Notes: generated by a model from the sequence alone, not told the origin. DNA of 64,000 nt from Arthrobacter sp. MYb23 (GCF_002979775.1 NZ_PCPR01000001.1:372001-436000), one strand, 5' to 3'; counted from the first letter of the stretch, positions 9,714-17,559 are shown. A program made the numbers and translations.

Positions 9714-10145
9714 TTAGGACTTGTCACGGCGGGGAACCGGCTGGGGCGGGACGGCAGGGTCCGACGCCGGTATACAGAACCTCAATGAGTCGCCCCACGT
9801 TGGGTTAACGACGCAGTACAGGGGCACCTTTTCGCCGCCGACGTGGAGAATGACGTCGTCGATGCCGTATTTAGAGTCGTTGAAAGTCAGCCCCACCTTG
9901 CCGTCCGGCGAGGTACAGCTGTAGGCAACATTCCACGGGCTCAAGTCCTCGCAGGGTTTGAGTTCCCTGGATACGCCATCCGCGTCCACATACTCCCAAG
10001 TCCTGTCCGTAAGCTCACCCACCTGAATGGCAGAGTTTGGAACGGACCGGGCATAGTCACGGGTGAATGGTCTTTCATAACAGCCCGCGGCTGTGAGCGT
10101 TAGCAACGCAAGCAGGGCGAAGCCTATTTTCGTTCCACGACGCAT
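9714..10145 (-). CDS. Hypothetical lipoprotein, 143 aa
   Basis: The N-terminus MRRGTKIGFALLALLTLTAAGC is a lipoprotein signal peptide with lipobox TAAGC, so the mature protein should be anchored on the outer face of the membrane. The mature part has four further Cys residues (PCEDLS, YSCTSP, LYCVV, RFCIP), compatible with two disulfides. The start at 10145 follows GGGGGACACCGG; a longer start at 10166 lacks a site. Family not recognised. Two membrane-protein genes follow upstream on the same strand and may share a transcript. Confidence 0.7.
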   Translation of the reverse strand: MRRGTKIGFALLALLTLTAAGCYERPFTRDYARSVPNSAIQVGELTDRTWEYVDADGVSRELKPCEDLSPWNVAYSCTSPDGKVGLTFNDSKYGIDDVILHVGGEKVPLYCVVNPTWGDSLRFCIPASDPAVPPQPVPRRDKS

Positions 10146-10173
10146 TCCGGTGTCCCCCAAAGGCACGTTTGAA

Positions 10174-10599
10174 TTAGTGATCTGCGGGTATGTCTACCCG
10201 GCCGGTGGAGCCAGGTTTCGGTGAACCCCGCAGCTTGCGGAGCTGCGTCGCATGGTATTCCTGACGGGACAGCGTGACCGCATAGAACGTGAAGGCACCA
10301 GCCAGAGCGGTCAGGAAAAGCGCTCCCCACATCGGACCCTGACCTTGCCCCAACGGAGCCAGCAACAACACCACCGAAAAGACGGTAAGTATCGCGGCAA
10401 CCACCGCGAGAATGCCCATCCCCCACCACGTGCTGACCTGCGCCTGACCACCGCCGGGTGTGAAGCCGATTTCGTCCGCCGGGTAGCTGTGTAATTCGCC
10501 GGTGTTGGTGTTGCGGAGAACGCGCTTCTCCCCTGCTGCTACCGCCGCCTTATGCTCGGCGTACACGGCGTCATTGCGCCGCTCGACGTCTGAATACAT
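10174..10599 (-). CDS. Hypothetical two-helix membrane protein
   Basis: This 141-residue protein has a soluble N-terminal region of about 57 residues (RNTNTGELHSYPADEIGFTP) and two membrane helices at about 59-82 and 90-108, followed by a basic tail. AAGGAAG lies upstream of the ATG. It sits between a lipoprotein gene and another small membrane-protein gene on the same strand; a shared envelope role is possible but unproven. Confidence 0.65.
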   Translation of the reverse strand: MYSDVERRNDAVYAEHKAAVAAGEKRVLRNTNTGELHSYPADEIGFTPGGGQAQVSTWWGMGILAVVAAILTVFSVVLLLAPLGQGQGPMWGALFLTALAGAFTFYAVTLSRQEYHATQLRKLRGSPKPGSTGRVDIPADH

Positions 10600-10632
10600 G
10601 GTCCGTTTCTTCCTTGATTCCTTATGAGGGTG

Positions 10633-11046
10633 TCACAGCACGACCGGGTTCGCCGCGATCAGCCATATCAGGGCTAACAGAGGTAACCCGGCGAGAATCG
10701 GGCCGCCCACCAGAATCCAGCTGGTGCCCGGGTACCGGCGGTAGCCGTTGCCACGCAGCTTGGTGGCCCACAAAACGGCATAGATAATGCTGGCGAGCAC
10801 GTACGGGATTGCTAGCCAGAATAATCCGAAGCCCAACCAGAGTACGGCCTCCAGGATGCCCACCCCACCCGCGCTGGAACCGGACGTGGCCACAACTATT
10901 AGAAGCAGCAACAGGAGCACCAGAAGTCCGGCACCAATCAGCAAACCTGACCGAAATGTCCTTGCCCACGCAGGCAGCGGCGGAACCTCCACCGGTCCGG
11001 GTTGAGGCGGAACATAGTTAGGAGGAGATGGGTTCTGAGGTTGCAC
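10633..11046 (-). CDS. Hypothetical multi-helix membrane protein
   Basis: The 137-residue product starts with a Pro-rich cytosolic segment (QPQNPSPPNYVPPQPGPVEVPP in total, residues 2-23), followed by three hydrophobic helices near 33-52, 63-90 and 108-133. The GTG start at 11046 is preceded by AGGAAGAGAG. Pro-rich headed small membrane proteins are common in actinobacteria; no specific function can be given. Confidence 0.65.
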   Translation of the reverse strand: MQPQNPSPPNYVPPQPGPVEVPPLPAWARTFRSGLLIGAGLLVLLLLLLIVVATSGSSAGGVGILEAVLWLGFGLFWLAIPYVLASIIYAVLWATKLRGNGYRRYPGTSWILVGGPILAGLPLLALIWLIAANPVVL

Positions 11047-11326
11047 GGTGCTCTCTTCCTGGCCGGTTTGCTGGGTGGTCCGGAGGCCTCAAACAGATCC
11101 CCCACTGAGTTTGTGCAGTCAAGTTAGTAAATCACTTACCGGGGCGGTCGCAGAACTTTCTCCGGGCAGTTCAGCCCATTGCGCCGCCCCTTTTCACCCC
11201 ATCCGCGCAGGTGTAAAGCTTTTTCAAAAGAATTCTTGTAACTGGTGTAATCAAGGGCCTCCTGCCGGAAACAAGAGGTATGAGCACAAGAACTGCTCGA
11301 TCACTCCGTGGGGGAAGGAACCCAAA

Positions 11327-12334
11327 ATGAAGTACCGCCGATCCGGACATGCCAAGTACGCCACTCTCGCAACGTTGACCTTGGCACTCACGCTCGCCGC
11401 CTGCGCACCGTCCACCCCGGTCGCCAGTAATTCATTCACCACCGCAGCGGAAGAAACCAGCAACTTGGTCCAGCTCCCCGCAGCCCCACTGGAAGAAGCA
11501 CTCGCTGCCCCGGCATCCGAACACAGCCCCTCTGCGCAACTCAGCCAGACTGAGGTCGCTCTTCCCCTATCCGAAGTTCCTGTTGCGATCACTCCCGTGC
11601 AGGAAGTAAATGTTGAGGCCCCGGCAGCACCGACCACTCCCGCCGTGTCCGCTGAACCAGTTGTTCCTGCTCCACCCGCTGTTCCCGCGCCGCCGGTTAC
11701 TCCGGCACCGCAGGCAACCGTTCCGCCGTCGACCGTTCCTCCCGCTGTACCCGAAATAACGCCGGTAACACCAGCGGTACCGTCAACCCCACACGTCTCG
11801 CCCGACTACCCGCAGATCGGCTTGTACACATTCCCGGACGGGCACATCTCCTTCCTGCTGCCGGCGGGCTGGACCGCGCAAACCGAGCAACTGCCCTTCG
11901 ACTTGAACGGTAAGCACTACGAAACAGCCATAGCGCACATCCATGACGAAACGGGCGCTGAGGTTGCGCAGATCACCAGCGGTATTTATGGCGGCGTGGT
12001 GGGCGGGCCCGTGAACCGCACCATCCTGGACTCTCAGCCATTGACCGGCTTCAATAGCCGACACGGAGCCTCGCACTTTGCCTTCTTCAAGGACGAATAC
12101 CCCTTTGACACCGAATACACCCGCTACTTCATGGGTGTGGTGACAGATGACTTAATGACTGAGGGCCCTGACAGCACCTCCGCCAGCAGTTTTTTGATCA
12201 TGGGCAACGGCGCAGCCCAAGCCACTGCCAACATCGAAGTTTCCATGACACCCGAAAGCGCCGCGGCCTGGATGGAAACCGAGCAGTACAGCAAGCTCAA
12301 GGCCCTCCTGACGAGCCTCGAATACGCGGAATAG
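11327..12334 (+). CDS. Hypothetical lipoprotein with Ala/Pro/Val-rich linker
   Basis: This is a 335-residue precursor. The signal peptide ends LTLAACAPS, a lipobox. Residues about 25-155 are a low-complexity Pro/Ala/Val/Thr linker that would span the cell wall, and the C-terminal ~180 residues form a compact domain (YTFPDGHISFLLPAGW, AQITSGIYGG, YSKLKALLTSLEY). GGGGAAGGAA precedes the ATG, which fixes the start; the frame is open upstream to 11048 but without a translation signal. The 280-base leader holds an AT-rich stretch (11214-11250) that may carry the promoter. The C-terminal domain is not identified. Confidence 0.8.
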   Translation: MKYRRSGHAKYATLATLTLALTLAACAPSTPVASNSFTTAAEETSNLVQLPAAPLEEALAAPASEHSPSAQLSQTEVALPLSEVPVAITPVQEVNVEAPAAPTTPAVSAEPVVPAPPAVPAPPVTPAPQATVPPSTVPPAVPEITPVTPAVPSTPHVSPDYPQIGLYTFPDGHISFLLPAGWTAQTEQLPFDLNGKHYETAIAHIHDETGAEVAQITSGIYGGVVGGPVNRTILDSQPLTGFNSRHGASHFAFFKDEYPFDTEYTRYFMGVVTDDLMTEGPDSTSASSFLIMGNGAAQATANIEVSMTPESAAAWMETEQYSKLKALLTSLEYAE

Positions 12335-12344
12335 TTGGTCAGTC

Positions 12345-12629
12345 ATGGAACTTTTCGACGCACACACCGTAGTAATGTCCGCTGTCCTGCTGGTTCACAT
12401 AGTTGGCGTGATGATCGTTGCAGTCTCAGCAGTTGTGCTGATGACATCATCGTTTGCCGTCGCGTTGGCAGTGCGCGGAGTCAGAGCCACTTGGGCACTG
12501 CTCGGAACCCGGGTAGCTGAGACGAAGCCAATGCCGGCAGGTTCAGTCCTTGTCCAATTGCAGCTGCCCCAGCCGCCAGTTGATGATCTCCCGAAGGAGA
12601 TCGATGGGAAGTGGAGCGCTGTGGCGTAG
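12345..12629 (+). CDS. Possible small membrane protein (doubtful)
   Basis: The ORF encodes 94 residues with a hydrophobic stretch at about 10-45. Its last 87 bases run antisense to the DUF1801 gene and the start has no ribosome site. It may be real, an out-of-frame remnant, or chance; the downstream lipoprotein-gene trailer has no other content. Confidence 0.3.
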   Translation: MELFDAHTVVMSAVLLVHIVGVMIVAVSAVVLMTSSFAVALAVRGVRATWALLGTRVAETKPMPAGSVLVQLQLPQPPVDDLPKEIDGKWSAVA

Positions 12630-12902
12630 CTGAACAAGGTGGTCCGTGGTTCCATATTCGCTCAGCTGTGCCGAGAAATGCGCCATCGCGTCCGGAGTCG
12701 GATAGAACCCGATGTGCTTCTTTGCTGCAGTAAAGAAGAACAACGGCTCAGTGCCGAGTTTGAAGGTGGGCATGCGCCAACTGATCGACTCTTCAGCTGC
12801 ATCCGGCACAGCCGAGCGGATCAGATCGTACACGGTCACCAATCGTTGCCGGACGTCACCGTCGAACTGTTCGATGTACTCGCTGATGGAATCCGCTGTC
12901 AT
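12543..12902 (-). CDS. DUF1801 (YdhG-like) family protein
   Basis: The 119-residue cytosolic protein shows the typical DUF1801 layout: EYIEQFDGDVRQRLVTVYDL at the N-terminus, AEESISWRMPTFKL, FFTAAKKHIGFYPTP, and the C-terminal PLPIDLLREII. Members have an iron-chaperone/frataxin-like fold and no settled biochemical role. The start at 12902 is upstream of a region with the PadR gene on the other strand, so the two are divergent. Confidence 0.88.
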   Translation of the reverse strand: MTADSISEYIEQFDGDVRQRLVTVYDLIRSAVPDAAEESISWRMPTFKLGTEPLFFFTAAKKHIGFYPTPDAMAHFSAQLSEYGTTDHLVQLRHSAPLPIDLLREIINWRLGQLQLDKD

Positions 12903-13017
12903 GTGATCTCCCCTTATCGCCGCAAGGCCGATCCTATTACAGCCGCTGGCAGGCGATCCGTCAGCGTATCTCTGAACAGGACCAAGCGCTCGTATAGATA
13001 TCAGTGAACTGGACGCT

Positions 13018-13054
13018 GCATTGCGGGGCCGGTCTTCAACCAGCCCCGCAATGC
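13018..13054. other. 12-bp perfect hairpin between divergent genes
   Basis: GCATTGCGGGGC (13018-13029) and GCCCCGCAATGC (13043-13054) pair perfectly around a 13-base loop. It looks like a rho-independent terminator stem but lies upstream of both flanking genes (DUF1801 leftward, PadR rightward), so it ends neither of them. It may be left from a deleted gene or be regulatory. Confidence 0.6.
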
Positions 13055-13085
13055 CGGGTGAGAGATCTCCGTACTTGATTTCCTA

Positions 13086-13103
13086 AATCTATATAGCTAG
13101 ATT
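13086..13103. promoter_or_regulatory. Candidate PadR operator overlapping the promoter
   Basis: AATCTA-TATAGC-TAGATT is an inverted repeat 7 bases upstream of the padR-like ATG. The AT-rich centre could hold the -10 element, so a regulator bound here would block its own transcription, as is usual for PadR proteins. Confidence 0.5.
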
Positions 13104-13109
13104 AACGCC

Positions 13110-13439
13110 ATGGAATCCTTGGGACGCGTCACACCAGCCACCGCACTGGTCCTTGAATCCCTACTGTCGGCCACTAAGGTGTGGGGGCTTCAAATAGTGA
13201 AGGACACTGCCAAGAAGCCGGGCACCGTGTATCCCATCTTGGAGCGTCTCGAAGCGGCCGGCTGGGTCAAAGGCGAATGGGAGACGACCGAAGAACGGAA
13301 GGGGCCGCGTCGCCGCTACTACCGTCTGGTTTCCGAGGCCCGCCCTCTGGCGCATGAGTATGTCAGGGCGCAGCAGTCAAAGAACGCTCCCGCGCAGCGG
13401 CCATCGCAGACAGGCAAGGGCGCATGGAACCCGGCATGA
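13110..13439 (+). CDS. PadR family transcriptional regulator
   Basis: This 109-residue winged-helix repressor has the PadR signature GTVYPILERLEAAGWVKGEWE followed by GPRRRYYRLV. The helix-turn-helix spans about residues 10-55 and the wing ends near residue 75; the C-terminus is short, as in the PadR-s2 type. It overlaps the next ORF (13424) by 16 bases, so the pair are probably co-expressed and the second product may be what it controls. The ligand is unknown. Confidence 0.92.
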   Translation: MESLGRVTPATALVLESLLSATKVWGLQIVKDTAKKPGTVYPILERLEAAGWVKGEWETTEERKGPRRRYYRLVSEARPLAHEYVRAQQSKNAPAQRPSQTGKGAWNPA

Positions 13440-14095
13440 AATTCAGGGAGTCCGTCCTAGCCGTTTGCGTGGCACTAACGGCCGCCCGTTTCAGGTCGCT
13501 GCGTGAAGAGCAATGGAGAGCGGACCTTCGAGATGGCCCTGAAATGGGCATCCCGGTATCAGCTCTGCTCTTCGGAGCAATACGCTCGTCAGTCACGTCC
13601 AGGATCCATGAGGTGCTACTCCGTTGCCGCACGTTGCTGCAACGATTTACAAAGGGGGAAAACATGAAACTCGCACTCGGAGCGTTAGGGACGGCCGTGG
13701 CGCTGGCTGCGCTTATAGCCGTCGGCGTCCAAGGAAACGGTACAGGCGCGAATGACGGCTCCTTAGCTAGATCCCCCATCGAAGATCGCATTGTTGGAGG
13801 ATATGAGGGCTGGTGGAGTTCGACTCCGCTGGACGGAAGCCCGATAGGTCCAGACGAGACGGTGGCAGTAAATACCACCAGCGGAGAGATTGTGGACTAC
13901 TTCAATCGGGCGAAGGCGTCCGCCGGGGAGCAAATGACCGCCGCGGATTCCACCTTCAATGTGACTCCAGACCCTGACTGGCCCGCAAATTCCGTGGTCA
14001 TCATCGACACAGCCACGGGACATGTCATCGAGGACTTTCCAGTGGACGAAAAGGGCTGGCCCAAACTTACGGATGAAAGTGGCTACTCCGGATAG
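13424..14095 (+). CDS. PadR-coupled hypothetical protein, possible dual start
   Basis: From the ATG at 13424 (preceded by AAGGG) the product is 223 residues. The first 80 residues are cytosolic and contain WRADLRDGPEMGIPVSALLFG, a stretch often encoded beside actinobacterial PadR genes. A second ATG in frame at 13664 has a stronger site, AAAGGGGGAAAAC, and starts a signal-peptide-like helix (MKLALGALGTAVALAALIAV) followed by a ~115-residue extracellular part. So the frame may encode one membrane protein, or a 143-residue secreted protein plus an upstream leader. Function not recognised. Confidence 0.7.
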   Translation: MEPGMKFRESVLAVCVALTAARFRSLREEQWRADLRDGPEMGIPVSALLFGAIRSSVTSRIHEVLLRCRTLLQRFTKGENMKLALGALGTAVALAALIAVGVQGNGTGANDGSLARSPIEDRIVGGYEGWWSSTPLDGSPIGPDETVAVNTTSGEIVDYFNRAKASAGEQMTAADSTFNVTPDPDWPANSVVIIDTATGHVIEDFPVDEKGWPKLTDESGYSG

Positions 14096-14181
14096 ATTTC
14101 CATCCATTCACAGACCTGCTCGACGACCAACTGGTCACTAACCTCGCAGTGCAGTACCCGGCAGATGGCTGAAATAGGCAT
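14083..14181 (-). pseudogene. Relic of the 3' end of an HTH regulator gene
   Basis: The minus-strand reading SAICRVLHCEVSDQLVVEQ matches the C-terminus of the intact HTH gene at 14756-14983 (AAICRVLECEVGDLLVIG). At DNA level 14141-14171 and 14781-14811 agree at 28 of 31 positions, with weaker similarity to 14121, at an offset of exactly 640 bases. The rest of the gene (HTH helices) is missing here, so this is a broken partial copy. Confidence 0.7.
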
Positions 14182-14195
14182 GAAAGACTGCTCCA

Positions 14196-14709
14196 ATGGG
14201 ACTTCATGTGCGGGAGTGGGGCCTGGGAGAGCGCGCAGTAATCCTGCTCCACGGAATGATGGGTTCGTCTGAAAGCTGGTGGCGAGTGGGGCCAGCCCTC
14301 GCTGCGCATGGATATCGCGTGCTCGCGATGGACCTCCCTGGGCACGGCCACTCGCCACGGGATCTCCGACTCACAGTGGAACGAGCGGCTGAAGCTGTGG
14401 TGGCCACGGCAAACCTGCGCGATGCACTCAAACCTTCGCTTGCCATGGGGCACTCCTTCGGCGGGCTCGTCCTATCTGCGGCACTGATTCGACGCCGGGA
14501 CGGCGGCAGCACTCTCGGCGGCACCAGGCGGATCATGGCCGGCCCCTGCGGGCACCCTCGTTATTCGTGCACGGCCCAGCAATTTCGTTTCGGACGAGGA
14601 CGCTAATGCCATGCGTCAAAGAGGCGTTATTGTGCACGACATTCCTGGTGCCTCCCACGCAGTCTGGTACAGCCATTTCGACGAATTCATGGATCTGCTG
14701 CCCGACTGA
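14196..14709 (+). pseudogene. Decayed alpha/beta-hydrolase
   Basis: The first ~90 residues are a good alpha/beta-hydrolase start: VILLHGMMGSSESWW (oxyanion region), VLAMDLPGHGHSP and the nucleophile elbow MGHSFGG. After about 14500 the frame breaks: a short LRAPSLFVHG-like piece reads in the second frame, and the C-terminus with the catalytic His (IPGASHAVWYSHFDEF) reads in a third frame to the TGA at 14707-14709. The lid region and catalytic acid (about 100 residues) are absent. At least two frameshifts and a deletion make it non-functional. Confidence 0.8.
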
Positions 14710-14755
14710 AGCAACCTAAAAGAGCCTTAATTCCTTGGCACCTTTCAAGCAGGCC

Positions 14756-14983
14756 CTAGCCGATGACGAGCAGGTCGCCGACCTCGCATTCAAGTACCCG
14801 GCAGATGGCTGCCAAGGTGGAGAACCGGATAGCCCTCGCCCTGTCATTTTTCAGGACGGAGAGGTTCGCGAGAGTAACCCCTACCTCCCGGCTCAAGTCT
14901 GTCAGCGTCATACCCCGCTGATCCAGAAGCTCATCGAGCCGGCAGTGAATCATGTCCTCGTCGGATTGTTTGGCCGGAGCCAT
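14756..14983 (-). CDS. Small XRE-type HTH transcriptional regulator
   Basis: This 75-residue protein is almost only a helix-turn-helix: MIHCRLDELLDQRGMTLTDL, then REVGVTLANLSVLKND and FSTLAAICRVLECEVGDLL. It belongs to the small HTH type (YozG-like) that is regularly paired with DUF2975 membrane proteins. The ATG at 14983 lies two bases after the DUF2975 stop, with GAGG in the end of that gene as ribosome site, so both are one operon. It probably binds the palindrome at 15661-15690. Confidence 0.88.
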   Translation of the reverse strand: MAPAKQSDEDMIHCRLDELLDQRGMTLTDLSREVGVTLANLSVLKNDRARAIRFSTLAAICRVLECEVGDLLVIG

Positions 14984-14985
14984 CG

Positions 14986-15648
14986 CTACACCAGCCCCTC
15001 GGTGTCGCGCTGCAGTTGAGCACCCTTCGCGAACACAGCGGCCAGGAGCAGGAGCGCTATGCCCAAGACCACTGGCAGGAGGTCCACGCTGAAGACAATG
15101 TAGTAATCGAGATTGCCCTTGCCAAGTGGACTCTCGACGGTGAGCACATTGTCCAAGCTCTCTACGATCAAGAGTTTGCTGAATCCCTGAAGAATCGGAA
15201 CGACCACCCCGATGAGGACAAGCACGCCACCCATGATGGAGATAGAACGGGTTAGTGTCGGTGCGAACGGCACTCCCCGCAGCAAACGCCAGCACAGCAT
15301 GATCACGGCGGCACACACCAGCAGAGTGGTTAGCTGCCCGAGGATCGCGGCTGCGGTGTTCAGGACCAGCGCGCCTCCAGGAAGGTCATGGAGGACGAGA
15401 TCGATATTGCCTCCATGGAGAACCTGCTGAACCTTCGGGCCAAGGACGCTGGGACCGGACGGATCTGTCCTGCTGAAGCCCAAACCGGGCAACGTCACAG
15501 TGGTCACCCCAGTGATCGCGTAACCAACCGTGGAGACAAGCCGAAGGATCGCCGCCACAGCCACTCCACAGGCGGCTATCAGTAAGAGCCAGAGCCCCAC
15601 CTTCGCCGCAACGTTCACCGATGTTTTGGCAGAAAATGCAGTTTTCAC
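14986..15648 (-). CDS. DUF2975 family membrane protein
   Basis: The 220-residue protein has four hydrophobic helices at about 16-42, 102-123, 138-158 and 186-208, the DUF2975 pattern. It lies directly upstream of the small HTH gene; the pair is widespread in Gram-positive bacteria and is thought to act as membrane modulator plus repressor, though the signal is unknown. The GTG start at 15648 has AGGAG at 15656-15660. Immediately upstream of that site is a 30-bp palindrome. Confidence 0.87.
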   Translation of the reverse strand: MKTAFSAKTSVNVAAKVGLWLLLIAACGVAVAAILRLVSTVGYAITGVTTVTLPGLGFSRTDPSGPSVLGPKVQQVLHGGNIDLVLHDLPGGALVLNTAAAILGQLTTLLVCAAVIMLCWRLLRGVPFAPTLTRSISIMGGVLVLIGVVVPILQGFSKLLIVESLDNVLTVESPLGKGNLDYYIVFSVDLLPVVLGIALLLLAAVFAKGAQLQRDTEGLV

Positions 15649-15660
15649 GCGCCCACTCCT

Positions 15661-15690
15661 TATCGTTTACCAATATATTGATAAACGATA
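15661..15690. promoter_or_regulatory. 30-bp near-perfect palindrome, operator of the DUF2975-HTH operon
   Basis: The arms TATCGTTTAC and ATAAACGATA surround a fully palindromic core CAATATATTG; only one base pair of fifteen is mismatched. It abuts the ribosome site of the DUF2975 gene and is far more AT-rich than its surroundings, so it probably overlaps the promoter. The small HTH protein encoded last in the operon is the likely binder. Confidence 0.65.
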
Positions 15691-15806
15691 ACATGTCAGC
15701 TTGCCGCATGTCCTTGGAATCGGAAAGTCCGCATCGAATACGCTGATCCAAACGCCAGCTGCCTAGAAGCACTGGAACTTCATGCGCTGAAACCTCAAGG
15801 AGTCCT

Positions 15807-16388
15807 GTGACTACCCACATCCCCTGGAACCGCGGCGAATGGACCAACCAGCCAGCCGCCGTCGTCGAGCAGGAAGGTGACCTCCATGTAACTGCGGCCG
15901 AAAGCAGCGACGCTTGGCGCGTCACGTCCTACGGTTTCATCCACGACACCGAGCACGCGCTGCTCGCCCCATTCCCGCAGGACAGCGCCATGGAGGTTGA
16001 GTTCACGGCCGCGTTCTCCCAACAGTTCGACCAAGCGGGCATCTTCGTCCGCATCAGCGCCGAGCATTGGATCAAGGCTGGCGTGGAATTCGCCGACGGC
16101 GCCGCTCAACTGGGCGCGGTGGTTACGGACCGCTTCTCTGACTGGTCCTTGGCGCCTGTCCCTGAATGGAACGGCGGCCGGGTTCGCATGCGGGTCAGCC
16201 GCGCCGGTGACGCCCTCACCATCCGGGCCGCGTCCGGCATCAACGAACTCCAGCTCGTAAGGGTAGTGCCGTTGGCACCTGATGTTGTGGCCGCCGCCGG
16301 CCCTTTCACCTGTGCACCAACGCGCTCAGGGCTGACGGTCCCCTTCCACTCCTGGCTAGCTACGGCGCCGGATATCCAGCTCCACTGA
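15807..16388 (+). CDS. DUF1349 (concanavalin-like) domain protein
   Basis: This 193-residue cytosolic protein matches the DUF1349 family, which has a concanavalin A-like beta-sandwich related to sugar-binding proteins. Seen: PWNRGEWTNQP at the start, TSYGFIHDTEHALL, FDQAGIFVRISAEHWIKAGVE (the most conserved block) and DWSLAPVP. The GTG start is preceded by AAGGAGTCCT. It stands alone between the divergent DUF2975 operon and a TPR gene. Confidence 0.88.
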   Translation: MTTHIPWNRGEWTNQPAAVVEQEGDLHVTAAESSDAWRVTSYGFIHDTEHALLAPFPQDSAMEVEFTAAFSQQFDQAGIFVRISAEHWIKAGVEFADGAAQLGAVVTDRFSDWSLAPVPEWNGGRVRMRVSRAGDALTIRAASGINELQLVRVVPLAPDVVAAAGPFTCAPTRSGLTVPFHSWLATAPDIQLH

Positions 16389-16395
16389 GGCCGCC

Positions 16396-16418
16396 AAGCC
16401 TGGCAAGCTTGCGGGCTT
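16396..16418 (+). terminator. Possible terminator hairpin after the DUF1349 gene
   Basis: The palindrome GCAAGCTTGC (16403-16412) is extended by AAGC/GCTT across a 2-3 base interruption, eight bases after the stop. There is no T-run, so the call is weak. Confidence 0.3.
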
Positions 16419-16513
16419 CACCGTTCATGAGATTATGGAGTTTCCTGCAGCCTGCCATTGGCAGTGCTGCGACTCAGTTGGCTCCATAACAAGCCTATGG
16501 GGGGCACATCACG

Positions 16514-17026
16514 GTGGAAGATACTGCAAGTCTTTGGCGCACTGACCCTACGACGTTCCGCGACGTGGTGATCAACCGCCAAGCCTTGGAAGCTGCGCTG
16601 GAAGGCGACTGTCCCCCCGTGGAACGGATCAGGTACCTGGCATTGCTCGGCCGGGACGCCGAAGCTCTGGACCATGGCTTCAAGCTGCTGCCAAACTCGC
16701 CTGAACGTCGGGAGCTGCTGCTGGTACTGGCCCAAATCCATCAGCGCCAGTACCGCTGGCATGACGCCGCCGTGCTCCACGAAAAAGCCTTGCGAACAGT
16801 CCGGTCACCCGAAGAGGAAGCCTACGTTCGTCACCACATTGGCCGGCGCCTTTTCGACGAAGCCCGCTTCCGAGCCGCCGCCGATGAGTTTCAATGGGCA
16901 GCAGACCTCTACCGTGTGGCCGAGCAGCCCGAACTCGCCGAAGAAAACCGCCAAGCCATGCGCCACGCCCTGCACGTTCACAGTGCCGATCAAGGCGCGG
17001 GACGCCCGGCGTACGAGCTCTCCTAG
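16514..17026 (+). CDS. Tetratricopeptide-repeat-like protein
   Basis: The 170-residue protein consists of paired helices with TPR spacing: ELLLVLAQIHQRQYRWHDAAVLHEKALR and AYVRHHIGRRLFDEARFRAAADEFQWA in pieces, with A/L/Y at repeat positions. It should be cytosolic and mediate protein contacts. The GTG start lacks a strong site. It lies 85 bases upstream of the DUF4193 gene. No partner can be named. Confidence 0.75.
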   Translation: MEDTASLWRTDPTTFRDVVINRQALEAALEGDCPPVERIRYLALLGRDAEALDHGFKLLPNSPERRELLLVLAQIHQRQYRWHDAAVLHEKALRTVRSPEEEAYVRHHIGRRLFDEARFRAAADEFQWAADLYRVAEQPELAEENRQAMRHALHVHSADQGAGRPAYELS

Positions 17027-17111
17027 ACTGCGGGAATACGGAGCGAAGTCCCGGAGTTACTAAGTGCGCAAACAGCAACACACCGCACTTTTACAAGGGG
17101 GTTTCACCACC

Positions 17112-17411
17112 ATGGCCACCGACTACGACCCTCCCCGGGTCCTGACGGAGGAAGAACAGGCACTGCCTCTGGCCGAGCTATCACCGGCTAGGGCAACTGC
17201 ACTCACGGACATCATCGACCTTGACGAAGCAGCGCTTGCGGATGCCTTCGAGCTTCCCGGCGCTGATCTCTCCGGCGAAGAACTCCAAGTTGAGATCATC
17301 CCCATCCAGAACGACGAGTTCACCTGCATGTCCTGCTTCCTGGTCCACCACCGCAGCCAACTCGCCCGGGAAACCAACGGACAGAAATACTGCACTGAGT
17401 GTGAGAGCTAG
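17112..17411 (+). CDS. DUF4193 family protein (zinc-ribbon-like, actinobacterial)
   Basis: This 99-residue acidic protein ends in a Cys4-type element: CMSCFLVHHRSQL and YCTECES. DUF4193 is an actinobacterial family, and the distantly DksA-like zinc finger suggests a role at RNA polymerase, but this is not established. The start at 17112 (MATDYDPPRV) follows AAGGGGG at 17094-17100; the frame is open to 17064. Two acidic stretches (DIIDLDEAALAD, ADLSGEE) lie in the middle. Confidence 0.9.
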   Translation: MATDYDPPRVLTEEEQALPLAELSPARATALTDIIDLDEAALADAFELPGADLSGEELQVEIIPIQNDEFTCMSCFLVHHRSQLARETNGQKYCTECES

Positions 17412-17559
17412 GGAGCACCACACGCCGGAACGCTGTTGGCGAGTTCCGCCGTCGCGCCCTTCTGCGAGCCGGTCCGCCGGCCGGTAGTCCCGTTACCTAC
17501 CCAGGCCTGATGTAGCCTGATAAGGAAGCTGACTATCTGTGAAAGCCTGGGGAGCCTGA

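Noticed and set aside
11047-11326. Riboswitch in the leader of the lipoprotein gene
   Set aside because: Only a small hairpin and an AT-rich stretch are seen; no known aptamer core could be recognised.
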